Made by a program: the position numbers and the translations under genes | Notes under the pieces: model-generated | The model's database searches: none | What the model was told of the DNA's origin: nothing | Seen by the model: the letters and a program-made list of their open reading frames with translations, nothing else | NCBI GenBank assembly: GCA_950097015.1 | Contig: CATNEN010000007.1 | Coordinates: 4,154,001 to 4,218,000, forward strand | Length of the DNA stretch: 64,000 nt | Direction of reading: 5' to 3' | Origin: Macrostomum hystrix | Lineage: Eukaryota > Platyhelminthes > Macrostomidae | Shown: positions 1 through 11,285 of the stretch, one piece after another | Position numbering within the stretch: position 1 is the first letter of the stretch | Layout: the number at the start of each line of letters is the position of its first letter

Positions 1-628
1 GGCAGGCAATCAGCTATCCAGGCAGGCAACCAGCTATCCAGGCAGGCAATCAGCTATCCATGCAGGCAATCAGCTATCCATGCAGGCAATCAGCTATCCA
101 TGCAGGCAATCAGCTATCCAGGCAGGCAATCAGCTATCCATGCAGGCAATCAGCTATCCAGGCAGGCAATCAGCTATCCATGCAGGCAATCAGCTATCCA
201 GGCAGGCAATCAGCTATCCAGGCAGGCAATCAGCTATCCATGCAGGCAATCAGCTATCCAGGCAGGCAATCAGCTATCCATGCAGGCAATCAGCTATCCA
301 TGCAGGCAATCAGCTATCCAGGCAGGCAATCAGCTATCCATGCAGGCAATCAGCTATCCAGGCAGGCAATCAGCTATCCAGGCAGGCAACCAGCTATCCA
401 TGCAGGCAATCAGCTATCCATGCAGGCAATCAGCTATCCAGGCAGGCAATCAGCTATCCATGCAGGCAATCAGCTATCCATGCAGGCAATCAGCTATCCA
501 GGCAGGCAATCAGCTATCCAGGCAGGCAATCAGCTATCCATGCAGGCAATCAGCTATCCATGCAGGCAATCAGCTATCCAGGCAGGCAATCAGCTATCCA
601 TGCAGGCAATCAGCTATCCATGCAGGCA
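1..628. repeat. 20-bp minisatellite array, truncated at the window edge
   Basis: About 31 head-to-tail copies of a 20-bp unit of the form (t/g)gcaggcaatcagctatcca. Copies differ mainly by T/G at one position. The unit lacks stops in several frames, so long artificial reading frames appear; no protein is implied. The array continues beyond the left edge. Confidence 0.97.
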
Positions 629-1478
629 CACTGAAACTGGGGGATGGGGGAGTGAAGGCAACTGGTTCTCTTATCGCCAGATGGATGGCTCAGACCCGCT
701 AATTAGCAGCCGGCGACGTTTTTCGCTTCCACTCAACTACGCTGCGGGTCTCTTGCGAAACAATAGAACAATACACGGGGGAACCGAGCTTCGTCACTCC
801 GCCCACTGATCTGGGGTGGCCCAGCAACCCAGCTCTACCATTCAGACGCGCCCGCAACTGCGTCACCCACGCACTTGTTTTCTCTGAGAGTTCTCATTTC
901 TCATTTGAGCTGTTCTCTTTCTCGCTCTGAAATTTCCCCGATCTCTCTCGTTTCTCGTTTCTGCACGAGTGTGGCAGGCCTTGCATGCACCTAGCTCGGC
1001 CTGCAGGCCGCCATCGCCTACCGTGCTACCTTTTTTCTGCGTTTCCTTCCCATTCCTTAGCAGTCAGCCTCCCCTCACCCAGCTCCATCTCTCGCATTCC
1101 CTGATCCCCGTTTCCAATGTAATTTATCCCCTACCCAAATCCTCGCCCTGCTTGGCTTCCCTCAATCAGTCCGCATCCTGGGGATCGGCTTGCAACACGA
1201 ATGCCCGGGCGAGGGAAGCGACTCCTCAGAGGGGAGATGGGGCGAAGGTTTGTGGGTACCTTTTTTCAATTTCTCATCCAACGCGTCATTAATCTCCAGC
1301 CGATGCTGCAATCATAAAAATCGCAGATTTTACTCCTGTAATATACTAATTTGGCAGGGTAGAAAATGGCGCGCTGACTTAGGCTCAGTCAGGTGGGACA
1401 ACTCATTGTGAGGAGCACTGAGATTCTGGGACGGGAATTTTGCTCTGCATCTCTATCTGGCTCCCGGAGTGGCATGCG
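629..1478. other. Unassigned unique sequence
   Basis: Mixed-composition unique DNA with pyrimidine-rich stretches around 880-1120. Short open frames are present but none shows a recognisable domain, and no RNA gene was seen. Confidence 0.5.
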
Positions 1479-2436
1479 GAGTGGATTGCTAGTCTATCCG
1501 CACTGAATGGAGGATTTGAATGGATTGCTAGTCTATCCCACTGAATGGAGGATATGAATGGATTGCTAGTCTATCCCACTTAATGGAGGATATGAATGGA
1601 TTGCTAGTCTATTCCACTGAATGGAGGATATGAATGGATTGCTAGTCTATCCCACTGAATGGAGGATATGAATGGATTGCTAGTCTATTCCACTGAATGG
1701 AGGATATGAATGGATTGCTAGTCTATCCCACTGAATGGAAGATATGAATGGATTGCTAGTCTATCCCACTGAATGGAGGATATGAATGGATTGCTAGTCT
1801 ATCCCACTGAATGGAGGATACGAATGGATTGCTAGTCTATCCCACTGAATGGAGGATATGAATGGATTGCTAGTCTATCCCACTGAATGGAGGATATGAA
1901 TGGATTGCTAGTCTATCCCACTTAATGGAGGATATGAATGGATTGCTAGTCTATCCCACTTAATGGAGGATATGAATGGATTGCTAGTCTATTCCACTGA
2001 ATGGAGGATATGAATGGATTGCTAGTCTATCCCACTGAATGGAGGATATGAATGGATTGCTAGTCTATTCCACTGAATGGAGGATATGAATGGATTGCTA
2101 GTCTATCCCACTGAATGGAGGATATGAATGGATTGCTAGTCTATTCCACTGAATGGAGGATATGAATGGATTGCTAGTCTATTCCACTGAATGGAGGATA
2201 TGAATGGATTGCTAGTCTATCCCACTGAATGGAGGATACGAATGGATTGCTAGTCTATCCCACTGAATGGAGGATATGAATGGATTGCTAGTCTATCCCA
2301 CTGAATGGAGGATACGAATGGATTGCTAGTCTATCCCACTGAATGGAGGATACGAATGGATTGCTAGTCTATCCCACTGAATGGAGGATTTGAATGGATT
2401 GCTAGTCTATCCCACTGAATGGAGGATTTGAATGGA
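1479..2436. repeat. 38-bp minisatellite array
   Basis: Roughly 25 copies of a 38-bp unit containing gattgctagtctatccca and ctgaatggaggatatgaatg. Variation is mostly C/T in 'tatccca/tattcca' and in 'gatat/gatac/gattt'. The variants are interspersed, as expected from unequal exchange. Confidence 0.96.
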
Positions 2437-2944
2437 TCTTGAATTGAAGATTGAAGTCGGAATGCGATTATTCGGTCACGACTGGCTGCAGTGTCTGCTC
2501 TGCCTTCTGTTTGCCTCGCCCCTGCCTTCGCCCCTGTTTCATAATTGATGACGCATCAGACGGAATCGGGACTGCTAAAAGAATCTGTCTTCAGTTTGCA
2601 GTCTGTGGCGGGGAACTTCTGTCTCGGGTTTCCTCTTCTACTGCAGAGCAGATAAAAAAGCGAAATAATTTTCTTCCGCGATGAAAGCCAAGGCCGATCA
2701 AACTCCTAAATGAAACTATTTTCTACCCAGCTCGACTTCTGGCTTGAAAACCGCACATTGCCTCTGCCTCTTTTCCACCTTCAGCTCCTTCAGCTTCAAC
2801 CCCCGCAATTCGAGTGCCCCGAATCACTGTGCTATGAAAATTATTTTTCACTTCGACTTTTACTCCAACCCACCCTGATCTTTTACCGAATTTGATTTAC
2901 GACTTGTTAAGTCCCTATGAAATTATTTCAGTCCCCTTTTTCCT
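2437..2944. other. Unassigned unique sequence
   Basis: Unique spacer between two minisatellites. Only short open frames without recognisable similarity are present. Confidence 0.45.
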
Positions 2945-3240
2945 CTCCCCATCCCATCTCTCACCTGATCCCATCTCTCACCTGATCCCATCTCTCACCT
3001 CATCCCATCCCCCACCTGATCCCATCTCTCACCTCATCCCATCTCTCAACTGATCCCATCTCTCACCTCATCCCATCTCTCAACTGATCCCATCTCTCAC
3101 CTGATCCCATCTCTCACCTGATCCCATCTCTCACCTGATCCCATCTCTCACCTGATCTTATCTCTCACCTGATCCCATCTACCTCACCTGATCACATCTA
3201 CCTCTCCTGATCCCATCTCTCACCTAATCCCCACTCGCTA
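2945..3240. repeat. 17-bp minisatellite (atcccatctctcacctg type)
   Basis: About 16 imperfect copies of ctgatcccatctctcac. The reverse complement of the same motif makes up the array at 5075-5520, so the two arrays form an inverted pair about 1.8 kb apart. Confidence 0.92.
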
Positions 3241-3282
3241 ACGTGATCCCATCTTAATCACCCGATCCTCATTGTGAGTTAC

Positions 3283-3418
3283 TTGACCCATTATCACTCC
3301 CCTGATCCTCATTATCAATTACTTGATCCATTATCACTCCCCTGATCCTCATTATCAATTACTTGATCCATTATCACTCCCCTGATCCTCATAATCAATT
3401 ACTTGATCCATTATTTCC
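3283..3418. repeat. 40-bp tandem repeat, about 3.5 copies
   Basis: Three and a half copies of a 40-bp unit that includes ttacttgatccattatcact and cccctgatcctcattatcaa. It looks derived from the adjacent 17-bp array, sharing the ctgatc core. Confidence 0.88.
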
Positions 3419-5074
3419 TTTTTTCCACTTCTCCTCCTCCTCAGCCTACCTTCTTATCGCATCTGTTGCTTCCAACGCCGGGGCTGAAAGCTGTAAAATA
3501 CCAACGCGCCCAACTGGGAATGGAATGCAAACACAATGCAATTTCCCAGGTAGATGGTGAGGAGAGGAGGTCCGCAGGTGGCTTCTTCAAGCAGTCGCTA
3601 CTAACAGGTGGCAGCGCAAAGTGCTGAGCTGCACGGGGCTGGGCCTAATGGAAATGAGAGCTGCTGGATGCGAAATAAAGGCGAGAGAAGCATCTTGGCA
3701 GAGCAATAAGTGGGCCAGCTATGAGCTGGGGATATTTTCGGTGTGGGGGTGAAGGGGCAAACTGCTACTCCGACGGAGTGAGTAAGAGACTGAGCCTAGA
3801 TGGAGAGTGGGCGAGAGATCAGAGGCCCCTGAGATGTAGCAAAAAAGCGATGGAGAGGAAAAAGGCGCAGCTATAGGCTTACACAATAATGGCACAAAGG
3901 GCTGCCCAGAATGTGACAAAACCTGCATGGGGGGAGAAGTGAAGGAACCGGTGGGCTGGACTTGTTTACCAATAGGCCAAAATTCAGAGCTGTTAAATGT
4001 AGACTGAAAAAATAGATCATACTCTGTTTCGACGATGTTCTGAGCTTGTCGTGCTGTTTACGCCCAAGACACAGTGAGAGTGTACACTGCCTGACGATGA
4101 GAAAGTCAGGGCAGATGTACACACCTCTTTATCTCTTAACATATTCAACCTATTCGTCGGTGTGTCTGGTGGCAAAACAGCACCAATATTGGCATATTTT
4201 TTCTCGCAAAGTATTATCGTGTTACCATGTGAGCTAATATTGTTGATTATATTCGAACAAGTACTCGTATGGGTTTGCCACAGAGGTTATAACAGAGCGA
4301 TGTTAGCTGTCCTTGTCACCAGGGTCTCCGACAACGACTTTGAAAGTTTTTTTAATGGTAAAGGGTGGAAAATGTTGATCCATCTGGTGGACTTTCATGA
4401 AAGTCGGTCAATCGGTTTTCGTGAAGTGGGCAGCGGGTATTTGAAACAGTCCACTGTTAATATTCGGGCATTTTTTACAACCGGCTTTTGGGATTCGACT
4501 TTTCACGAATCGGAGTTTCTTATTCCGGTGTTCCGTTTTTTAGACTTTCGTTTCTTTAAATTCCGAAATTTTTGAAATGTCAGTTTTTCAGACTCGGCTT
4601 GGTCATTGTTATATTTTTAGTTTGAGGAAGTCTTTGAGTTTAGTCAATTATCGGCTTTAGCAAAGCTGCAGGTCACTGAAGTGCTTGTTTCCTCTATAAT
4701 TTGAGGATTGCGAACAGCAGTGCTGCAAGGAGGCCGGACAGCACTTCATCTGGTCCGCCGCCTTTTCCTACAAAAAAATTGCCTAGCCGAGTTTCAAGGC
4801 CCCTCGGAACAACGATTCCGCCGACCGCCCCCCAGGCGCACGCGAGTTTGCGTGCTAAAGCTGGGTGAGGAGACCGGGAAGCCTCCTGCGCAGCCCTGCC
4901 GGCCTCATCGCTTGCTTGCTGGTCGGAGCCTCGTCTCGCTTCCTCAATGAGGAAGTAGCATTCGGACCAGCTGGACTTTTGCACCTCCTCATTTACGGTA
5001 TTTAGCGCGACAGCTTGCAAATAAATAAGTGAGAGGGTCCAATGGAATCTGGCTGGTCCGAAGAAAATTGGTAA
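3419..5074. other. Unassigned sequence between inverted minisatellites
   Basis: Unique DNA apart from a dispersed-repeat copy at 4046-4127. Open frames here (for example 4162-4575 plus, 4694-5020 minus) have low-complexity or unremarkable translations and no domain I recognise. Confidence 0.45.
4046..4127 (-). repeat. Dispersed repeat family R1, copy 1 (reverse)
   Basis: The reverse complement aligns with 13128-13213 and 56053-56143. All three share tgtacatctgcccctgac-like and cactgtgtcttgg-like segments in the same order. The family is unidentified; it may be part of a SINE or other short interspersed element. Confidence 0.65.
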
Positions 5075-5520
5075 TCGGGGTCAGGTGAGGTATTGGATGG
5101 GATCAGGTGAGGAATGAGATGGGATCAGGTGAGAAATGAAATGGGATCAGGTAAGGTATGAGATGGGATCAGGTGAGGAATGGGATGGGATCAGGTGAAG
5201 AATGAGATGGGATCAGGTGAAGAATGAGATGGGATCAGGTGAAGAATGAGATGGGATTAGGTGAGTTATGAGATGGGATCCGGTGTGAGATTGGATCAGG
5301 TGTGAGATGGAATCAGGTGTAAGATGGGATCAGGTGTGAGATGGAATCAGGTGTGAGATTGGATCAGGTGTGAGATGGAATCAGGTGTAAGATGGGATCA
5401 GGTGTGAGATGGAATCAGGTGTGAGATTGGATCAGGTGTGAGATGGGATCAGGTGTGAGATGGGATCAGGTGTGAGATGGGATCAGGTGTGAGTTTTGAT
5501 CTAGTTATGTATGAGATGGG
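5075..5520. repeat. 19-22-bp minisatellite, inverted relative of the 2945-3240 array
   Basis: More than 20 imperfect units of the form gagatgggatcaggtgtga. The first half uses a longer variant (gaatgagatgggatcaggtga), the second half a shorter one. The reverse complement contains tcacctgatcccatctc, the unit of the 2945-3240 array. Confidence 0.92.
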
Positions 5521-5734
5521 ATCTAGGAGTAGGATTTAGCAGGCCAAGTGTTACTATTAGCATGTGGTGCAATGGAGAAGAGAATCGGCAGTACAAGCTG
5601 ACAACTAAATCGTAAACCGCAGCGTCGAAGTCAGCGTGGACAGACAGGCAGGAAGCACGCGGGCCGTGTAGGTGCTCCAGCAGCAGCTGTGGAAGAACAA
5701 ACACTCCCTTGGTTTCACTGCCAGCTGGGACAGA

Positions 5735-5737
<3 letters not shown>

Positions 5738-5808
<71 letters not shown>
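5738..5808. repeat. (CAG)n microsatellite, about 23 units
   Basis: Uninterrupted CAG/AGC/GCA triplet run. Frames through it would give poly-Gln, poly-Ser or poly-Ala, but no flanking coding evidence supports a protein. Confidence 0.97.
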
Positions 5809-6904
5809 AGATTAAAAAATTCGTCGCTCATTGTCTCCGCAGTGGATTGGCATCCTCAGGTCCCGCAATCGATCCAGCCAGTCACACCCCCAGCAGCCCG
5901 TGTTTGCACTCAGGCGTGGCCCGCATCGGGGGTAGGAAGCCGCAGCCAGTTACCCGCTTTTGTCTCCCAGCCTTAATTGGGATTTCGGTGACGTCGGCGC
6001 GGCTTTGAATCGGCAGGTAAAATGCACTCTCGCCAATCATCGATCTAATCGAGCGTTTGAAATCTGATCTGTCGATTGAGGAATCGGAGACTCGGGCGGG
6101 CTTTCAGATCCAGCAGAGCCTCTCATTCGGCTCCTAATCTGTCCTGATAAAGTGGCTCCTTTGTTCCCGCGAGTGCTCTCAGCCGTGGGGAATAGATAGC
6201 GCATTGAATGGGGAATTCCCCATACTCATGCAGCTTTTTTTCTAGGCGAATCTAGCAGGATTCTCAGACGGAGGCCGGCAGGGGACCTCTGCGACTCGGA
6301 GACTATTGAATAGATGGCTAAAATACAGGAAACCAGACGGGAAGACGGGGAGACAGCTGGGGGAGGAGGGGCTGGACCGGGTTTCTTCGGCCTCAAACTT
6401 TCCCCAGACCAGCCCTTTCTTCCTCCTCTTCCTCCTCCAGTCGTGGCGTGGCTGTCGAGAAGTCGGAGGTGGGTGGGGTTGGGGAGGTCGCTGCCAAGCG
6501 TCTGGAATCGGCCCCGGCTTGTGGAGTAGCCGATCTTCATCCGGCAAGGGGGCGGAACAAGTGGCAGCCTCCCCTGTGCCGATCGGGTCGCGGGTGGCGT
6601 TGGCAGGTTGGGGAAGTGGCCGGGGTATTGGGGGGCCTTGAAGGGCTGAAGGCAGTCAATAAGGCTCGCAGCAGGCAGCAAGGCAAAGAGAATGCCTAGA
6701 AAAGGGCATTCAAAGGCAAGGAGACAAGAAGATGGGGAGCAGTACGGCGTAGATAGACGAGAAGGCTTTGGGATAAAAAAGCTTACTCAAAACTGTGCGG
6801 CACGCGAGCGAGGATTAGATTCCCCGGGATCTGGGCAGTGCAAACGGAGTAAATTAGTCTTAAAAGGCAAGAAGCGCAAAATAATGAGCGGCTACAGTAG
6901 CTCA
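5809..6904. other. Unassigned GC-richer stretch
   Basis: GC-rich DNA with overlapping short frames on both strands (6226-6720). Simultaneous openness in many frames is a composition effect, and I see no domain. It could be intron or downstream region of the minus-strand GPCR gene that starts at 7561. Confidence 0.4.
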
Positions 6905-7200
6905 GGCAATTGCGAGCAGTGAACACAGAACTGTGAGCAGTGAGCCCGGAACTGTGATCAGTGAACACAGAACTGTGAGCAGTGAGCACGGAACTGTGAG
7001 CAGTGAGCACGGAACTGTGAGCAGTGAGCACGGAACTGTGAGCAGTGAGCACGGAACTGTGAGCAGTGAGCAGTGAGCATGGAACTGTGAGCATGAAACT
7101 GTGAGCATGAAAGTGTGAGCATGGAGCTGTGAGAATGAAACTGTGAGCATGGAACTTTGAGCATGGAACTGTGAGCATGGAACTGTGAGCACGGAACTGT
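6905..7200. repeat. Minisatellite of gaactgtgagca units (12-21 bp)
   Basis: Imperfect units built from gaactgtgagca plus gtgagcacg or tg. They lie just downstream (minus sense) of the GPCR exon donor at 7221, so the array is inside that gene's intron. Confidence 0.93.
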
Positions 7201-7221
7201 GAGCACGGCCGCCCGACTTAC

Positions 7222-7561
7222 CAGTGAGCATGTCAACAATGGCCATAGCCAGAAGAATGATGTTGGTTGGGGTGATCATGTGCTTTCTTGTGAGCACAGC
7301 GCAGATGAGCATGTTAGTGACCACAGTTACCAGAATGAGCGGCGGTGCCAGGTAATAGTTGAGCAGCATCCTGAGCACTTCCTCGCTGCTTCGAGCTTTC
7401 CACGAGGTGTTGGTCGGGATCTCGTGCTGCAGGGTGCAGAAGCCATTAGTGGACACGTTGAGCTCGATGAACTCCTCCCCTTTGTACCATAGACTATAGT
7501 AGCGGGACAGATTGGCGGGCAGCTGCGGTATGCAGGCGCAGATTGTGCTGCACTCTAGCAT
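7222..7561 (-). CDS. Rhodopsin-class neuropeptide-type GPCR, 5' coding exon (partial)
   Basis: One exon of a seven-transmembrane receptor. The 113-codon stretch begins at an ATG (7561-7559) and runs to a canonical donor, CTG|GTAAGT, at 7221-7216. The first ~65 residues form an extracellular N-terminus with NLS and NVS/NTS glycosylation sequons. TM1 covers about residues 66-90 (hydrophobic, with TNMLICAVL in the place of the class A GN-V motif), followed by a short loop and the start of TM2 with TPTNIILLAMAI and DMLTG. The TPTN-ILLAMA-DM pattern is typical of invertebrate FMRFamide, myosuppressin and sex-peptide/myoinhibitory-peptide receptors; subfamily assignment is inference. The intron after residue 113 is phase 1. 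The remaining TMs were not found in the window and may lie left of it. The ATG may instead be internal if splicing enters at TTCAG|CC just upstream. Confidence 0.72.
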
Positions 7562-7577
7562 GGCTGAATCCGGATTG

Positions 7578-7724
7578 CCAACAAAGATTAGTACTAGCTT
7601 CAAATGCAGCCAGCTGGAAGGATTGCGAACAAAGATTAGTACTAGCTTCACATGCAGCCAGCTGGAAGGATTGCGAACAAAGATTAGTACTAGCTTCACA
7701 TGCAGCCAGCTGGAAGGATTGTCA
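7578..7724. repeat. 48-bp direct repeat (x3) made of splice-acceptor-like units
   Basis: Three copies of a 48-bp unit abut the GPCR exon. In minus sense each contains gtgaag, a branch-site-like tactaat, a pyrimidine-rich stretch and an AG ending in aatccttccag, followed by ctggctgcat. A fourth, diverged unit runs into the exon. The repeat looks like local duplication of the intron 3' end. Confidence 0.85.
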
Positions 7725-7797
7725 TTAAAGAGGCACCGACCAGTGTAAGCTGCTCATCAGCTAAACGGCTCAACCGAAGCCTGAGTACAAAGCCCAT

Positions 7798-8640
7798 TGC
7801 CCATTTAAACACTTTCTCCTACATTTAAACACATTCACCTACATTTAAACACATTCACCTACATTTAAACACATTCACCTACATTTAAACACATTCACCT
7901 ACATTTAAACACATTCTCCTACATTTAAACACATTCACCTACATTTAAACACATTCACCTACATTTAAACACATTCACCTACATTAAACACATTCACCTA
8001 CATTTAAACACATTCTCCTACATTAAACACAGTCACCTACATTTAAACACATTCTCCTACATTAAACACATTCTCCTACATTAAACACATTCACCTACAT
8101 TTAAACACACTCCTACATTTAAACACATTCACCTACATTTAAACACATTCACCTACATTTAAACACATTCACCTACATTTAAACACATTCACCTACATTT
8201 AAACACATTCTCCTACATTTAAACACATTCACCTACATTTAAACACATTCACCTACATTTAAACACATTCACCTACATTTAAACACATTCACCTACATTT
8301 AAACACACTCCTACATTTAAACACATTCACCTACATTTAAACACATTCACCTACATTTAAACACATTCACCTACATTAAACACATTCTCCTACATTAAAC
8401 ACATTCACCTACATTAAACACATTCACCTACATTTAAATACATTCACCTACATTTAAACACATTCACCTACAATAAACACATTCACCTACATTAAAACAC
8501 ACTCTCCTACATTTAAACACATTCACCTACATTAAACACATTCACCTACATTTAAACACATTCACCTACATTAAAACACACTCTCCACATTTAAACACAT
8601 TCACCTACATTTAAACACATTCACCTACATTTTAGCCTAT
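7798..8640. repeat. 20-bp minisatellite (cctacatttaaacacattca)
   Basis: About 42 copies of a 20-bp unit. Variants include a one-T deletion (cattaaacac), tctcc for tcacc, and a cacactcc contraction. It decays towards the right end (8580-8760). Confidence 0.97.
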
Positions 8641-8754
8641 TCTCCACCATTTTAATTCATTTCCTACATTTTAAACCATTTTTCTACATTCTAACTCATT
8701 TTCCAAAGAATTAAAACACACATTCTGTTACATCTTAACGCATTCTGTTCCAAA

Positions 8755-9130
8755 ACATTAATCTACCTTCTAACACATTATACAACCTTCTAACATATTA
8801 TCCTACCTTCTAACACTTTATTCTATCTTCTAACACATTATTCTACCTTCTAACACATTATCCTACCTTCTAACACATTATCCTACCTTCTAACACATTA
8901 TCCTACCTTCTAACACATTATCCTACCTTCTAACACATTATCCTACCTTCTTACACATTATCCTACCTTCTAACACATTATCCTACCTTCTAACACATTA
9001 TTCTATCTTCTAACACATTATCCTACCTTCTAACACATTATCCTACCTTCTAACACATTATCCTACCTTCTTACACATTATCCTACCTTCTAACACATTA
9101 TCCTACCTTCTAACACATTATCCTAGCATT
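8755..9130. repeat. 20-bp minisatellite (ttctaacacattatcctacc)
   Basis: About 18 copies of a second 20-bp unit. It shares the period and the aacacatt core with the array at 7798-8640, and the degenerate sequence between them suggests one array grew out of the other. Confidence 0.95.
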
Positions 9131-9829
9131 TCCTACTTTTGACTACACTTCGCCACATTCTCCATTAGTTTTTCATTCGCTAGTCCAGTTCCTCCCAAAT
9201 CCGAAAAAAATCCGCCAAGACTGCGCAGCATCCATTTGGCTGATTAGAAAAACGTTCAAATGGATTAAAAAATAATTGAGTAATTTTCTGCGTCAAAATG
9301 TCAAAAACGCTCAGCGCTTTGACAGCTGACTCGTAGTATTTTTCTCATTTTGCTGCAAGAATCAATTTAGGCAAAGCGAAAACATTTCAAGAGCCAAATT
9401 TCTGGGACGTAGAAAATGATCTGACTGGGCAGGTCAGGTTTCAAATTGTTGAAATCAGTCAGGGCTGGACAGGATATGAGGAGGCTGGGCTGATGAAGGA
9501 TGGCGGGCCGGTTTTGAGCAGTCCTAAGCTCAGATTATTGTTGCAGCGGACAATTTTTTGGTCTATTTTTAGCCTGGGGTCAGGCATTTTAGTCGGCCGT
9601 GTTTTTAACCTTGTATGGATGCTCACGCGCTCCGATTCAAAGGTGAGCACAGAAATAAGACTCACAATGACCTGCGTCATCACACCATTTCCTTATTACC
9701 CTAAATATCATTTCCGCCTTGGTTAACACATTGCTTTGCAATTTATATAATTATGCATTGTCACTCCCGATTGGCCTTCTCATTATCAATGTCTATTCCC
9801 TATTGATTGGGCTTGTCATTCCTAGACTG
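9131..9829. other. Unassigned unique sequence
   Basis: AT-rich unique DNA. A pair of overlapping opposite-strand frames at 9459-9726 has no recognisable content. Confidence 0.45.
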
Positions 9830-10112
9830 TCTTGTCACTCTCAATCTGTCTTGTCACTCTCAATCTGTCTTGTCACTCTCAATCTGTCTTGTCACTCTCA
9901 ATCTGTCTTGTCACTCTCAATCTGTCTTGTCACTCTCAATCTGTCTTGTCACTCTCAATCTGTCTTGTCACTCTCAATCTGTATTGTCACTCTCAATCTG
10001 TCTTGTCACTCTCAATCTGTCTTGTCACTCTCAATCTGTCTTGTCACTCTCAATCTGTCTTGTCACTCTCAATCTGTATTGTCACTCTCAATCTGTCTTG
10101 TCACTCTCAAAC
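9830..10112. repeat. 19-bp minisatellite (tgtcttgtcactctcaatc)
   Basis: About 15 near-identical 19-bp copies, with tgtatt for tgtctt in two of them. Because 19 is not a multiple of 3, all three plus frames stay open by chance of composition. Confidence 0.97.
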
Positions 10113-10449
10113 AGATATTTTATCATTCTCTATTTTCTATTAATAGTCAGTCTAACATCCTGTCTTTCGTTTCCTTGCATGAGTTTTCTTATCCGCAATG
10201 CCCCATTCAGCATCAGTAGTTCTCAACAAGTGCCTAATAAATCACCTGGTACTTAAGCAACCCTAGCAAAGTCACCGAGCAAGTCAATAATTTGTTTTAT
10301 GAGGCAGCTCTCTGATAAATAATGCACTCTAGCGTTGTTTAGTTGGAAAACAGCATTCGTGAGCCCGACTGATCTTATAAACAAACTCTACTAAAATAAT
10401 ATCATCATTCAAAGCTAAGGAAGACAGATAATTTATACACATTTATATA
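10113..10449. other. Unassigned AT-rich spacer
   Basis: Short unique stretch between two tandem arrays; nothing recognised. Confidence 0.4.
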
Positions 10450-10622
10450 ATAGATAGAGTTAGATAGAGATAGATAGAAATATATATAGATACAGAGATG
10501 GAGATAGAGATAGAGATAGAGATAGACATAGAGATAGAGATAGAGATAGAGATAAAGATAGAGATAGAGATAGAGATAGAGATAAAGATAGAGATAGAGA
10601 TAGAGATAGTAGATAGAGATAG

Positions 10623-10673
<51 letters not shown>

Positions 10674-10702
10674 TAGATAGATAGATAGATAGATAGACAG
10701 AC

Positions 10703-10745
<43 letters not shown>

Positions 10746-10750
10746 CAGAC

Positions 10751-10781
<31 letters not shown>

Positions 10782-10810
10782 CAGATAGATAGATAGATAG
10801 ATAGATAGAC

Positions 10811-10897
<87 letters not shown>

Positions 10898-10910
10898 CAG
10901 ATAGATAGAT
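10450..10910. repeat. GATA/GACA microsatellite (compound)
   Basis: The left third (10450-10625) is a hexanucleotide GATAGA array and the right part (10626-10910) a tetranucleotide GATA array with GACA runs. The compound structure resembles GATA/GACA (Bkm-type) satellites known from many animals. Confidence 0.96.
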
Positions 10911-11285
10911 GGCAGCAAGGGAAGCACTCACAGCCAATCAAGCGGTTTTCTTAGTTTCCGAAGCAACGCGAAGGTGGATGTTGAGAAGGTCCGGCGTTAG
11001 TTGAATGCCCGGCGACTGCATTTATGGCAGTCAGTGGCAGTCACAGTAGCTGGGCCATTGCCCCCGCCTCACTGCCTGCTCTGTGATCCCGGCTCTCGAG
11101 GAGTCCGCGGGCAGGCTGAGCTGCTTCGACCGCAGCCAATGAGGCGGTACCAAACACCGCATTGGACAGGGGCCGCAGCTGCTGATTCCCGCATAGTTGT
11201 GCCACCGCTTAATTGGGATGCTTAATGACGAGGCCATTGCTGACGAACGATGGGACTGGGATGAGATTGGGCCAGGGGTTGCTTG
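10911..11285. other. Unassigned GC-moderate spacer
   Basis: Unique sequence with short frames on both strands; nothing recognised. Confidence 0.4.

Noticed and set aside
60-809. Long open frames through the 20-bp array
   Set aside because: Product of a stop-free repeat unit in several frames at once; no coding evidence.
1479-2436. CRISPR-like array
   Set aside because: Direct repeats abut without unique spacers, and the genes are eukaryotic; ordinary minisatellite. The same applies to the other arrays.
4162-4575. 137-residue plus-strand ORF
   Set aside because: No recognisable motif and no supporting splice or conservation signal.
5689-6008. Poly-Ala or poly-Ser protein over the CAG tract
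   Set aside because: Openness comes from the triplet repeat; the flanks show no domain, start context or splice evidence.
6226-6720. GC-rich overlapping ORFs as a gene
   Set aside because: Open in both strands and several frames, consistent with composition; no domain or clear splice sites.
10405-10941. Ile/Tyr/Leu/Ser-rich 'membrane protein' frames on the minus strand
   Set aside because: Translations of GATA repeats in three frames.
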